Part shown: positions 47,901 through 60,151 of the stretch, piece after piece
Layout: every line of letters begins with the position of its first letter
Position numbering within the stretch: the stretch's first letter is position 1
Origin: Numida meleagris
Lineage: Eukaryota; Chordata; Aves; Galliformes; Numididae
Assembly (NCBI RefSeq): GCF_002078875.1
Contig: NC_034421.1
Location: forward strand, 939,955-1,003,954
DNA length: 64,000 nt
Direction of reading: 5' to 3'
Position numbers and translations under genes: made by a program
The notes under the pieces: model-generated
The model's input: the letters and a program-made list of their open reading frames with translations, nothing else
What the model was told of the DNA's origin: nothing
Databases searched by the model: none

Positions 47901-50900
47901 CAGCACCTAGGGAACAGTGATTCACCAGCTTCTGATGCCTCTGATCCTGATGCACATGAGAAATTGGCAGAAACATTTTTGATAACCAAGTACCCATGCT
48001 GTAACACGGTGGTGCTTCCGCAGTGGCACTCGATATCCAGAACTCACAATGTATGTGAGCTTTGCATTAACCAGACACTTGGTGTCAAACCAGATAAAGT
48101 CAGTGTGCCACGTTGTAACTTCTTTGAGATAGAAACAGCTTTGGACTCTTTCTACCTCCAGGAACACACCTTTTTTCAAGTTGTATCGAATAGCATTGAA
48201 TGCAGCAATTTCCTAAGTTTCTATAGTCCCTTTAGCTATTACACTGCATGTTGCAGAACGGTCGATAGACATTTTTTAAGTTTCATTAGTTCTGAGAAGA
48301 CCATCTTTCAGACCCCTAAAGTAGCATTTTCTTCCCATGGGAAGAAAGATAATGCTGACATCCAGAATTCTATTCCTCATATTGAGGACAGGAACTGCTT
48401 TATTCCTGACCTTCATATTAGTGGCACTAACATTACTGGTCTGAGCTGTAGGACCAACAAAACCTTGAATCTCTATCTGCTGGATTCAAATCTTTTTTGG
48501 ATATATGCAGAGAGACTAGGAGCATCGAGATCGACTCATCTTAAGGAATTTGCTGCCATTGTTGACCTGAAAGAAGAACTGCACTATGTCCTTGATCAGA
48601 ATCAGTCGCTTACAGGATCTACCCTGGGTATGCTATTGCTATAGAAATGCTTTAAATAAGAAAAACAGGTTTGTGAGTAAACTTATGAATGGAAAACTTC
48701 ACGCCATTTTAAAAAGGATTCCTTGTAAAGTGAGACTATAGTCAACATTGTGAACATTAACTTATTCTATTTGATGTATTCAGTAGCTAACCAACTAGTA
48801 GAATATTTTTCTAAATGGTATAAGAACCAAAATTCACAAATCAAAATGAATTTGCTTTAAATGAAGTGAACTTTGGAGCGTGTAAATGGTGACTGCTTGA
48901 TAATGTTGAAGGAAATTGCAAAAACTGATTTACTTGTGAAAAAATATAACACTGAACCTCTAACAAATCTGATACTATAAAACACATTTGTGTATTAATG
49001 GTGGTGCTGGCGTTCAGCAGCTGATGTACTAAAAGCTGCCAGTATTCCACGAGATACTGCTCTCCTATCTGTGGAGATTGGCCCTTCCTTTTGTCCTCTG
49101 ATTTAGAAAGTGTTTTAAATTTATTTTGAAAGGTGTGTGTGTTTTCCAGATAGAACTTTGAATTGCTTTTGTTCAGATCTCTTTTTCTATATATTTTGTC
49201 AGAGTCACTGTGATTTTCTTTCTATTGTATTATTTATTTTATTGTATTTCTCTAAGTGTCCTAACTTTTGATATTTTACATTAATGGAACAGGTTTGTGT
49301 TTAATACTTGTAACAGATTTCAGTTTTTATAGATGGTTCTTAAACATACAGGAGTAGGCAAAGTATTTTTAATGATTCCTTCCTATTCAGTTATTAATAA
49401 TGCATAAATACTCAAAACCTAGAGAGCTTGAAGGAAAACAACCGTATTTTTATCTGCTTTGAGAATTTCATGAATGTTGAATAGCAAATGTGAAATTAAA
49501 TACTGCTCTTGGTATGTCAGAACAGATCTGCTGATCTGGTGTTTTCTGCCTTTGTACAGCATGTATCTGGGAATGGCAAAGTGCAGCCGGCCAAAATGGA
49601 GAAATAACTTCATGTGTCACTTTCATTTCAGAGAACTTCATTAAAAATTTCAGCATTCTCTACAGTCCTTTGAAGAGGCACCTCGTGGATGGCACGGCAG
49701 CGCGTGGCCCTGCGGAGCGCGTCGTGGCTGAAGTGAGCAGCAGCACCTTTCGTGACGTCGTGCTCTCCAGTGGAAAGGTACAGCTCGCTGCTGAACGCAC
49801 CTGCGAGTCACTGCTCACGTTCTGAAGGGTTCTCATTCTTCTTTTAGCCACGTGCATTGCTTCTTTGTAAAATAAAATAGTGTTTATTAAGAACTCCAGA
49901 ATATTTGTTTCTTAAAAAAAAAAAAAAAAGCATCAAGCATAGTGTAACAGATTCACTTAAACCTGCAGAATGCCTTTTTCCTGGTAAAATAATCAAAAAA
50001 TCAATGCCGCGGATTCCTGAACAACCACTCTCTACCACTGTTGAAAGTTCTGTTCCTTTTGCTTTGCCTGTGTGTTTGAGATGGAAAGAAAAGAAGTCCT
50101 TGACTCGGCCTGCACTCTGCAGCCCCATTTCCCCTCTTTCTCTGCAGCAGCAGCACGCGCCACACACAGGGAGTTTGAGCTAACGCTGAAGAGTGTTGCA
50201 ATGTCTGGCTGTCATAACGGAAAGGAAACAAGTACACGGCACTTTTGTTTTCTGTGCATTCATTGTCACTTTTTAGAGTCGTAAAACATTTTGTACAGTC
50301 GCTGTTAGACATGTAGGAATTTAAGGCTGCAGAATAATCATAGGAAGTGTAAGAAAATCTGATGCATTTTTATTTAGAGGGAACCCAATAAATCTCTTTT
50401 CCCTTTATGGAAAGAAGATTCCCCAAGAATGTCTGCGTTAACCCGGGAGACAGAAGGCATCAGTGGGTAGTTTGTAAGAAATCGTGTCAACATTAGCATA
50501 TGGTTTATTTTCATATGTCAAGAGTGCTGAACAATTGAGATTTTGTGAAGACTAGTCCTTCTTTACTGCAGATTAATTACAATAGGTAACAAAACTCTTC
50601 ATTTCATTTTCCAGAATGTCTTGCTGCTCTATTACGCACAGTGGTGTGGATTCTGTGCTTCTCTTAGTCATATCTTTATTCAACTTGCTCGGCTTTTGCC
50701 TCCAGATCATTTCATTGTGGCAAGGTAAAAAAAAAAAAAGATTCTAATTTAATCTCTGAAGAATAATGCAAGTTCATTGAGATAATTGGCCTAGAAAATA
50801 ATTACTTCTCTACAGTCTTGCAGTAGTTGATGTGAATGTCATCTGTTTCATTTTTCTTTGAATCCATTCTCTTACTTTCCTCTGCCTAAATTTGATACTT

Positions 50901-53900
50901 TTCAATCTCACTGCAGCATTTCTGCAGTTTAGTTAAATTAATTTTCAAATAGTGCACTTACTCTTGGAGCACCTTGATTTTGGAAAGGAAATCAATACAA
51001 CAGATGGCAGCAGAAAAGCGTCTTCACCTTCCTCTGGTTATCTGAAGTAAAGAATTAAATCGTACAGTATTGTATTTTGAGGAATTCAGATATATATATG
51101 CATTTACATAACTCATACGTATGATACATATATTGTCTAACACGTTTGACATTGTCAGGTTTTTAGTGCAACTGATACGTTCTTACTGATGTATTCTCTA
51201 ATACATGACTGCCTACAACCTCTGCTGTCACTGTGTCCTTATTTCATTCTGACTGAATTTCCTTGAGAGAGCAGCAGGAGATGTGTGGGGAAGGACAAAA
51301 CCTAGAGTTAGCACTTGTTTACAGTTGCTGCTTTATTGTGCTGGATACAATGCTGCTCTCTAATGTACGCCCATTCTCTTCCCTGACTTTGAAGTTCTAT
51401 CATTTGGGCCGTTATTTTTGTTTCCGTGTTCCCAAAACCCACTATGTGGTTGTCTGGGCTTTTTCTTTTTTTTTCTAGTAGAATTGTTATAAAAAATGTA
51501 TAATCAAAGATGACTGAAGAAAGCAAAATAAAACTATAGCAAGCAATTGAATAGTTGTTTCATTAATTAAACTGATGTTCCTTTCTATGTAGAGCTTTAG
51601 GAAAAAAAATTCTTAAAGAATGTGCATTTCTCTTTTTGTAATCCCTCAAATGGCTTTTCATGTGTGTGTTTTCTTAACAGAATTGATATCACTCAAAATG
51701 ACCTTCCTTGGGAATTTATGACAGATCGTCTCCCGACCATTTTATTTTTTCCTCATCAAAGGTAATACACTTCTTTTCCCTGATGTGTTTTGTTTTTCAT
51801 GTTTGCTAAGCTATAATAACGCTATGATCATATGTGTCAGTATACTGACAGTGTGAGTCTCAAGTATGGAATGGCAAAAAGGGTTGTTCCTGAATTATGT
51901 TAAAGCATTGATCAAGCAGGTTTTGGAGCAGTAAAACAATTTGTGGTAGGTGGAGCTTCCTCTAGCACCTGTCTTGCTGGTGTTATGATGTAGTCCCGTG
52001 TTTCTTGTTTTTTCACAGATGCTTCCTTTGTCATGGCCTGCTTTACAAACCACCTCTAGACTAACTTCGTAGTTTTTAGTGAGATTGGCTTTGTAACATT
52101 CCACTTGGTCTCACAGTAGTTTCACAGAGGTACCAGACCTGCAGTTTTCTTTCCTGCTTTTCCTTCCTAGTGTGTTTTAGGTTTGCTACATCTAGGTAAT
52201 AAATAAAATTAGGCTTTGATAGTACTAGAATGATTATGTGCTATTTTAGATGTAGAGGTGCTTCCTGTTCAGGCTTTCTGTGCAGCTCCTTATGCATTTG
52301 CCATGGGACTGTTTTTGCAAGTTACCTGGCCTGCTCGGTTTTTCTTCCTCACGCTGCTGCTGCTTTGTTTTGGTTTTCAATACAAATAGCCTCTTGGCTT
52401 TTCTGATGCGTGCTGTGGTTTTGATTTTTAAAAAAAAAAAAAAAAAAAAAAAAGGATAATGACAGAGTAAAATGTTACTATTGTATAGTGAGTCAGTTTT
52501 GTCTTAGCATAGGCTATTTTTTTCTAAAATGTCATGAATCATTAAATTTGAATGTAAGTTGCTTGTCAGCTGAGAAACTGCTGCTGGTAATTACAGAATT
52601 AACTTAGCTGATCACCAGAACTGCAGGAGAAGAAAAAGCACATTGCCAAGTCTGCCAAAAATAGCTTAATTTTGATGAACACAGGCCTTATCTGGCCCAG
52701 GTTCTCAAATTATTGATTAAAGCATGTTATTTTTCTACAGTAAGTAGTTCTCAGTGAGCAAACATGTTTGTATCCCCTATGACAATGAACTGGATTTCAC
52801 AGAAAACATTTTTGAGGCAACTGTTCAATAACTTTGGAAACCTCCCTATGCCAGATGCACAGTCATGCCATCTCATAGGGACATTTGAGTTGTGTGTGGG
52901 CCAGGTTGTACAGGAACAGCAGCAGAACTTGTGAAGCATCAGACATTGTTCTTGAACCTGACTGCTTTGCTTTGGAGTAATCTTCTGGGCTCATCCTGTG
53001 TCCTTTTCCTGACTTGTGTAATTCACCCAGCAGACACACACAGCCAAAGAAAAAGAACGTTTCAGTATTTGACAGCTGAAGCTTGCGGGTGTCTTTCAGT
53101 GGTTTGTAGCTGTGAGGAGCTGGTAGTGGAGCAGCTTGGACTCTTGTCAGGAAGTTGAGTAACAGGATATGCTGTTACACGACGTGATGGACCTGCCTCA
53201 TCATATAATGGAATCAGTAGTGTTTACAGCTGTACACTGAGCCATACATGGCAAAATAGAAAGAAACAACCCCAAACCAGTCACAAGTAGTTTGCTTATT
53301 TGATTACCTCAGTACCGGGAAGACAAAGCAATATGAGGAAGGGGTAGAAAGGCTTGTCAGCAGCAAGAGGGAGTCCGCTCAGAAAAGCAACTGCTTTTTA
53401 AAAGCAAACTGTATTTCCCTGCTCCTTGTAAAGCCCTTCTGCTATTGGAGCATGTTAAGCTACTTCTAGGCGAGCAGGCTCAGGCTCAAAATAGTTACCT
53501 CAGTTTTACAGAGCTGGATTTAACTCCCAACAACGCGTGTAGGATTTGGAGTGCTTCAATGTTTTCCTTCATTGAAAATCAATTAATAGCAGTTCATTAT
53601 GATCAGCCATACACCATAGTGATGCTATCATATGCAATGCAAGGTCCTAAAACAAATGTCTTGAATATGGATTAAGAATAAAATCTGTTTCTTAAAACAA
53701 CGAGATCTTGCCAGACAAATACTGATCCAGTGCAGAGACATTAACAGCACACAGACCAGAATACGGGTAAAACAGCTTATGAAATAGAAATACCCTGTGC
53801 TATATCTTCATTATGTAAGTTTAAGTTTCTCTTAACTGTGTTACTAGCCAAGATATCAAGTTTGAGTTGTGCAGCAGATACTTACTGCTTGCATATCCTT

Positions 53901-54558
53901 ACGTCCTAATGCTAACTTGGTATGTCTTTTCAGGAAGGATCAAAGCGTGAAGTTCCCAGAAGACTTTCCAGTTAGCCTTCCTCATCTTCTTAAATTTATT
54001 TTACATCACTCAAGTCTTTCTTCATCAGAGCCCTGCACCAAAGAATGCCTACATAAAGAGACAGTTTTACAGCAAGGACACATCTCCCACTTGGAGAAAG
54101 AAATTCAGAAGTTAAGACTGGAAATCAGGGCCCTGCATCAAGCCCACGACTCCCTTGAGGCACAGCTTTCTGAAGCTAGAAGAGAAGAACATCGACTACA
54201 GCAGCAGAAGCACACACTGGAAAAGCAGCACAAGATTCTGCAGCTCCACAGCGAGCAGTTGCAAGCAACATATGATCAGAAGAATCGAGAATTATTAGAA
54301 ATGGCTGAAAAGCTTCAAGAACTGGCTGACGCATCAGAAAACCTCCTTAAGGAGAATACGTTACTGAGAATCCTGGTGGCAACAAGGGAAGGAAAGCTAC
54401 AGAGCAAAGATGAATCTAAAGAAGCCCTTCAGTCAGAGCAAACAGTTGCTGATGACAGCAGTGTATTAGTTTCAACAGCTATTACCACAGAGGAAAAAAG
54501 GATTGATCACATTGATACTGTAGCAACAGAGCACAGCAGTGAAAACAGGACAGAATGA
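34979..54558 (+). CDS. TXNDC11: TXNDC11, ER membrane thioredoxin-domain protein
   Basis: Twelve coding exons give 918 residues (958 or 985 in human isoforms), co-linear with the family. The start at 34979 (MSLCGG) matches the human opening MSECGG; the frame is open upstream but that part lies in the 5' UTR. A transmembrane anchor lies at about residues 29-50. The first thioredoxin-like domain carries a CxxS motif (C103, S106) as in human. The C-terminal thioredoxin domain carries the full C658-G-F-C661 pair. A long coiled coil spans about 760-875. Family knowledge: TXNDC11 (EFP1) was found as a DUOX-binding protein and also assists EDEM-dependent ER-associated degradation through its redox activity. 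The residue before WCGFC is Q where human has P. The segment between exons 5 and 6 lacks about 27 residues present in the longer human isoform. Confidence 0.95.
35131..37264 (+). other. TXNDC11 intron 1
   Basis: The left half is CpG island. The right half is ordinary non-coding sequence with no recognised repeat. Confidence 0.5.
38217..38389. mobile_element. Non-autonomous mariner element (Galluhop/Mariner1_GG-like), 173 bp
   Basis: TA dinucleotides at 38215-38216 and 38390-38391 flank imperfect terminal inverted repeats of roughly 30 bases sharing tccaaaagtaatgcctcc. The internal sequence resembles remnants of the chicken Galluhop mariner family. It is far too short to encode transposase. 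It lies in TXNDC11 intron 3. Confidence 0.85.
39640..40201 (+). mobile_element. CR1 LINE, 5'-truncated, sense orientation
   Basis: The stretch contains the end of the CR1 reverse-transcriptase frame in decayed form (phrases such as [20 protein letters not shown]) followed by the CR1 3' UTR, ending gatgatcttcaaggtcccct and cattctgtgatg. It lies in TXNDC11 intron 3 upstream of the exon starting at 40829. The reverse-transcriptase remnant is truncated and non-functional. Confidence 0.93.
40959..44440 (+). other. TXNDC11 intron 4
   Basis: A 3.5-kb intron with no recognised exon or clear repeat. A GC-richer stretch around 41.6-41.85 kb has open frames on both strands without splice or homology support. 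Confidence 0.5.
45120..46816 (+). other. TXNDC11 intron 6
   Basis: AT-rich non-coding sequence. Nothing is recognised. Confidence 0.5.
47213..47342. repeat. Minisatellite, 46-bp unit, about 2.8 copies
   Basis: Copies beginning gagcacactgcagggttaca start at 47213, 47259 and 47305, almost identical and exactly 46 bases apart. They lie in the TXNDC11 intron after the exon ending at 47017. A chance open frame runs through the array because 46 is not a multiple of 3. Confidence 0.92.
49778..50614 (+). other. TXNDC11 intron 9
   Basis: Non-coding. It contains an A16 run at 49914-49929. No gene is recognised. Confidence 0.5.
51762..53933 (+). other. TXNDC11 last intron
   Basis: A 2.2-kb intron with an A24 run at 52430-52453. 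No retroposon body is clearly recognisable next to the run. No exon is seen. Confidence 0.5.
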
Positions 54559-54650
54559 TCGCTTACATGAAGTCATGATGCAGTACTGAGTAGGTATTTA
54601 TGCAAATTTTATTGAAATTCATTGTAAATAAAGACTTCTTCTCCCACATG

Positions 54651-56996
54651 ATCTAGAAAAAGAAAATCAAATGGAATATTTTTGTATACTTGAACAACTT
54701 ATTAGCTACCCCATTCTAAAGTGAAGAGGAGGAGTATGGAAAACTTTCTGCACTTTACTATTGCACTAACTTGCAAACACCTATCCATTTAAAATTAAAG
54801 ATGCTGATGTTTAGGGGCAGCAGTATAAAGCATCTCTAAGGACCAGTTATTTTTCCACCAGCTTTCTCTAACAGCTGCTAGAAGAAAAGTTAGACCTTTA
54901 ATTTACACTTCTCCATAAATTTCTGAAATTTGCCCTTTACACTGCATTTTGTTTGCAGAATTGAAATGAAATACTTCATCTCTGTTATCAGTAAACTTGA
55001 ATGGACAAACTACTTTATTCAAGAACTTCAGCACTTTGTATCACTTTTGTATACCAGTTACCCGACTGTCTTGGGATCTGCAAGAGCCATGAGTGAACTG
55101 TTATCTAGTGAAACAAAACTAAAGAAAAAACTCACTGAATTAATCCTTTTCTCCTTAATTTTTAGGATTTCTATAATACATAAGTCTAGGAGTATGGGTC
55201 TGGCTGTGTGTATACCAGTGTCCTGCCACTGACGTCTTAAGAAGCATGTGCCAGGGCAAGAACAGCCCTCTGCCAGCTGTATCCCACTGTATTCTAGAAG
55301 TGACTGCAGGAGGTTTTCCTTACTGCCAGTATTCTTTTCTGCTTCAAATTCTAGCCTTCAGTGAAAAAAGCCAAAGGTAGCACTAAAAATGCAAGTGAAC
55401 ATCTTACTCTAGAAGGAAGGGACAAGACTTTATTAACTACGACAATGCCATTATTATCTTGCACATAGTTAACAACTCTCAAGTGAGCTTACTAAGCCTG
55501 TGTTACTTAGTTATTTCATACGTACAGGGACAAGAAGCAACCACTTCCTCATGAGCTGAAAAAAAGCTGGATTTCATTATTTGTAGTATATTTCAAAAAA
55601 CAAATAGTTACAGCACATTTTTATCCTAGGCAGTTGAGTGTTTGAAAATCAAATTAGGCACAAAGATGCTTGAGAGAGCCTAATGGTTCTAGAGTAGGCA
55701 AGCAGGCCTTGCTGCCTTAGCTCTGTCCCTTCCCCAAGTGTGTGAGGTCTAGAACCCCCTATTTGACACATCTCGTTACAGTTTCAATGGCTGACCTGTA
55801 GCATAGAGCAGGAAATAAAAGAGATCTCCTTACTTGGAAGTACTTCCCAGTTGTTAGCTTGAAGACTGCAAACAAACCAGAAATCTTTCTCCTCCCTGTC
55901 AGCATCACTTCTCATAGAAGAGATTGAAACATATCTTGTGGAGTTAAACCTGAAGTCATTTACAAGATACATGAAGTGAATTCTATAGCTGACTGTCTTT
56001 AGACTAAAATACCTTTTTACAACAGGCTGTTAATATCTTGACTACATATACCCAAACTGCTAATTACACAGATGTTCTAGGAAAAATTCATTAGTTGCTT
56101 TTCTGCTAGTTTTAATAAGTAAAAACTTGTGCAGTTTCAGCATGCAGATACACAGAAGAGAAAAAGCCTGCTCTACTGCCACTTCACACCCCTGGAAACC
56201 TTCTGGACCACCCCAAGGGTTCAGGAACCATCATTAGTTCCCAGGTCAGAATCCATCAAAATGGCAGTTTCCTTGCAGTTGCTGTATGGTTAACAAAGTC
56301 TGTTCTGACAGCCAAAAGCTTGACTATAACCTAGCTGCAAGTAAAGGAAGTTATTTCCTTTCTTGTAGCTCCTTCTTGTGTTTCTTCCCTCAACGTATTA
56401 CTGTAGGGTTACACCTTTTTAAAGAAAGTATTCTACACCAGTCTAGTAAGCCAGTGAGGTTTTGAACTTCTGGCTGTGCACTCAGAAGTTAATAGCAGAA
56501 GCAAGCTTTAACCGCACATCTGGTTTTGAAGATGAGGATTCCTGCCTACAGCTGTGGTTCAGGTGTCCCCTTGTTATGTACAGTTGTATCATGCTATTCT
56601 CATATGCTGTGAATGCAAAGCAGAAAACTTCTAGCAGCCTGTTTACAGTTCACAGTTGTAAAGTAGTTCACATTACAGTAGTAGTTCCATCAAAATAGGC
56701 TCAGCTGAACATTCAAGTAACAAAAAAAATGCTGCTGGTCTCTTCGCACCAAGATACTCTTTGCATCCATTGCCAGCAATGGACTTTATGCCAGGTGAGT
56801 CAGCTCCTGTCATGGAGGAAATAGGATCTACAATTGACACAAAGAGCAACTTCTCAGTGTGTGCAGTTGCAGACAATGCCTAAAGTCTCATCAAGGTGTT
56901 TTATGATAAGTAGTGTGCATGTGGCCAAGTTCTTCACAGTACAGAGATTCTTCTGCTGGTTACACATCATAACCATAGTCCGTGTGTCGCTCCAAG
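54651..56996 (-). other. SNN: SNN 3' UTR and convergent gene ends
   Basis: SNN mRNAs have long 3' UTRs, and this stretch has no other gene. A minus-strand AATAAA (tttatt at 55429-55434) followed by a T/C-rich stretch is a plausible poly(A) signal. Another (tttatt near 55015) lies closer to TXNDC11. TXNDC11 ends near 54650, so the two convergent 3' ends are about 0.4-0.8 kb apart. Confidence 0.5.
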
Positions 56997-57260
56997 TTAG
57001 CTATGTACTTCTGTGCCATTTGGAGTTAGCTTCGCTTTCCTCTCTACGCAAGGTCCTTTAGCAGAGTACTGCACCAGAAGAAAGGGCTCTTTGGTTTCTC
57101 CTTCGCCCACGATGCTTTCCTCATCTTCAGACTGGCTGATCCTCTGCAGCCGCAGGTAACACCAGCAGCCCAGTATCAAGGCACCAAGAGCTGCAATTGC
57201 AATCAAGATAACGATAACAGTCACCACTCCCGTGGTGGGGCTGTGATCTGTGATAGACAT
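56997..57260 (-). CDS. SNN: SNN, stannin
   Basis: A complete single-exon coding sequence of 87 residues is nearly identical to mammalian stannin (88 residues). It opens MSITDHSPTTGVV. A hydrophobic membrane helix spans about residues 10-33 and ends in the C32-W-C34 motif that is implicated in binding and dealkylating organotin compounds. An acidic linker (QSEDEES) and an amphipathic cytosolic tail follow. Stannin sits in mitochondrial and other organelle membranes and sensitises cells to trimethyltin. The one-residue shortening lies near residue 78, where human has an extra M. It is transcribed towards TXNDC11, as in human. Confidence 0.97.
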   Translation of the reverse strand: MSITDHSPTTGVVTVIVILIAIAALGALILGCWCYLRLQRISQSEDEESIVGEGETKEPFLLVQYSAKGPCVERKAKLTPNGTEVHS

Positions 57261-57337
57261 GGTTAGGATTTCAGATTGTCCAGCTTCTTAAAGACTCTTC
57301 TGTCTGCACTATTAGGCTTCACTGTATTTTCAGACTC
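57261..57337 (-). other. SNN: SNN 5' UTR part of exon 2
   Basis: On the minus strand a good acceptor (ttttttccactgcag) places the exon start at 57337, giving 77 nt of 5' UTR before the ATG at 57260. This matches the mammalian arrangement in which the whole SNN coding sequence lies in the second exon. Confidence 0.75.
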
Positions 57338-60151
57338 CTGCAGTGGAAAAAAATAGACATTAAATGAGACTGTGCTGTTTCACCATATTCAGCAACATTT
57401 ATGGTTGGCACCCTCTTTGTGATTCACACAACCCTCCTGCACGAGAAGCTTGAAGTGCTGAATGTGCCCACTCGTTTTAAAGTATTTCTTCACAAACTGC
57501 CTTTGAATATAGAAGTTTCTATACCAAACTAAAGCAAATGAAAGCTAGACTGACTGCAGCTCTTGACCTGCTTTCAGGATGGACAACCTCAACCTGTTAA
57601 GGAGTCACAATTTTTACTGAGAGGTTAAGACAAGATGCAGAAGTGCCTTAGGATGAAGTAGTTCTCGGACACAACAGTCCATTAACAAATTTTAATTATA
57701 ACCCGAGTTAAGCGAGTTTTTACACTGAAGTCACTAGGCACAGCTGAGCAAGCTGGCAACTCACATCAAGGCTACACCTAGATTTGCATAGCAAAGTTGT
57801 TTTTTCCTCCAGTAATGGAAGCTATACAGTTCAGAGTGGAGAGATTTAAGATTCTTTATTACAAATGCTAAATCGTAGAGGAGCTGTCAAGTCCGCGACA
57901 AGGTAGCAAACTCAGCTACCTTCAGCATTCCTAAAGCAATCTTGCAGAAGTGGTACATCTGACAGCCAGAAATCTAGCCCTTGTACATTTAAAATACATC
58001 ACCTTCCTCATGCACTACAGGTTCCAGGATTGGTAACACTTGCAGAAAGAATTGTAACGTTAATGGCTTACTACAAGCCCGTCTGTAACATCGGTCTGTT
58101 GAGAAGTGTTGACTACATGGTGATTAATTGGTTGTTCATGGAGCTGAAAAAAGATAATGCTTCTCATGCATTTTTCATAAGAAGCAGGTGAAGCCAGAGT
58201 TACTGAAGACTTCAATAAAACATTGTCAACAGTTTACGGGCGTTCGGCCCAGTTCCGTGACGAATGGGATGGGGGACCCACGCCCCGGGAAAGGGAAAAG
58301 GGAAAAAAAGGGTAGGGAGATGGGCCTGAGAGCAAAGCAGCAGCAACAATCTGAGGAGAAACAAACTAATTTACTAAATAAGATATCAGAATGCAAACCA
58401 ACACACTATAATACAATATAATTACAATTTAAGCTGATGATAAATCCAATACAATGAGAGAGAATGTCCAAAAATCAAGGTAGGCCTTACTCTACTACCG
58501 ACGATAAGACGGCTGGGGAGCGACATGCTGCCAGGACAAGAGACGGGTAGAAAGAAAACAAGGTCAACTGATCTGCGAGTTTTTATCTTTCCCTCTGGCC
58601 GGAAACGGTAACAGAGGAGCAAAGTACCCTGGGGAATGTAGTAGTCCTTCTCTTCTGAGAACCAGATACATACACTACATGATGTTATGATGTGGAATAC
58701 CAATAACCGAAAATCATAAAACCATGACAAACATTAAGGGGAAGACAGGCTTCTGCTCCTCCCTCAGTGGCTTCCAAACAGCAGAAGCAAGGTAGGGCTT
58801 AGAACTGGTTACGTTCCCAGCCCTGGAAGCCACTGCAGCCAGCAGCTTGTCATATACCTGGCGCGATTCAACAGCAAGTCTGCCAGACCCAGTTTTCCCC
58901 AATTAAAAAACAAAACCAAACAGAACAAAAGCAACTGTACCACATACATCAACAGCAGAGCTGCACGCCCACTGCATACTACCGAAGTGACTTTGGCTTG
59001 GGGATACAGAAACTATTTCTTAGTTTCCCCAGCACCTGCTGCCAGCCCTGCGGTCACAGCACAGCATGGCTGGGCTTCACTACTTCCAAAGAAGCTGTGG
59101 GACCACTGCTATTCTCAGTTAGCTCCAGCTTAATGCCACCTCCTTCTGATAAAGCCAAATCACAACGAGTCCTGGCCAGAGGCCGTTTTAGACGCAGGGA
59201 GCTGTTTGGTGGAAACCTGCAGTGCAAGCCTCCGCTCCCCCACAAGCCTTATTACACTTGCAATGAGGAATAAAGGAGTAGGGGAGTGTGCTAAAAAAGC
59301 TTTTCTGTGGCTAACTCACTGCGGACAGCCCTGCGGCAGCCAAACAACACCGGACCCAGAAGCGACACCTCGCAGCAGCACCCACAGCAGCGTGCAGCTT
59401 CCACAGGAGGTGTGACATTGAATCAAGAGGCACCTTTAAAGCTTTACGCTGCAGTTAACGCTTCGCAGAAGAGATGGGGAAGGCAGGGCAGCGCCGCGAG
59501 CCTCCCAGCCGCAGGAAGGCGACCTCAGCAGCAGGCAGAGGCTGGACGCGGCCCTGGGCTACCGAGGCTGTGCCGGCTCGGGAAGCGCTTCCCGGCACGG
59601 CGCTGCCGCCCCGCGCACTCGGAGCGGGATGAGCTGTGCCGCCGCTCGGCTCCCACTGCATTACAAGGCTCACTGAGATAGCAGCGCAAAGGCCGCCGAT
59701 TAAATCTTTATACGTACGCGTTCGAGCTGGCTCTCAAGACGCATACCGGTTTCCTTACGGCTCCGTCCAGGCCCGCGGCCCCTCCGTCCCTCCCGCTCCC
59801 GGGGGCACACAGCTGCCGGCGCCGCTCCGACTGCGGCCGCCCCGGCCCCGCAGCGCCGCCCCTTTCCCGGCCGTCCCGAAGCCGCACGCCCGGCAGGTTC
59901 CCGCACGGCAGGGCAGGCCGGCAGCCCGCAGCGCACGGCCCGGCCCCGGCGGTGCCACGGAGCGCGGCGGGCCGCTCCCAGCAAGCGGCGCACGGCCCCT
60001 CCGCGGAGCGCGCACAGACACAAAGAGCGGCTCGGCAGGGCCAGCCGGGCCGGGGAACGGCCCCGGCGCGGGGCGGAGCCCGCACAGCTCAACCGCCGCT
60101 ACCGCGGGACCTCGCCGCAAACCGCCCGCCCGCACCGAGCCCGGCGCTCAC
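57338..60151 (-). other. SNN intron 1
   Basis: On the minus strand the intron runs from the donor GACG|gtgagc at 60151 to the acceptor before 57337. It contains a solo LTR. The remainder is unremarkable non-coding sequence, becoming GC-rich to the right. Confidence 0.65.
58224..58729 (-). mobile_element. Solo LTR of an endogenous retrovirus, 506 bp
   Basis: The element starts TGTCAACAG and ends CCATGACA on this strand, so it has TG...CA termini, and is flanked by a perfect 5-bp target duplication AACAT at 58219-58223 and 58730-58734. Read on the minus strand it starts TGTCATGG and has a TATA-like agataaaaac in the middle. No internal retroviral coding sequence is present, so it is a recombination product of an old provirus. 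It lies in the SNN intron in the same orientation as SNN. I cannot assign the LTR family. Confidence 0.85.

Larger units (their letters stand above)
34850..54650 (+). other. TXNDC11: TXNDC11 exon map
   Basis: Exons are (5' UTR) to 35130 with the ATG at 34979, 37265-37481, 38056-38153, 40829-40958, 44441-44534, 45007-45119, 46817-47017, 47838-48627, 49632-49777, 50615-50724, 51681-51761 and 53934 to the poly(A) site, with the TGA stop at 54556-54558. All introns are GT-AG and all phases close. AATAAA at 54627-54632 predicts cleavage near 54650, giving a very short 3' UTR of about 90 bases. The 790-nt exon at 47838 is unusually large and encodes the Cys-rich central region. Confidence 0.88.

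Noticed and set aside
52430..52453. A24 run as the tail of a processed pseudogene or retroposon
   Set aside because: No recognisable body sequence, truncated gene or target duplication flanks it.
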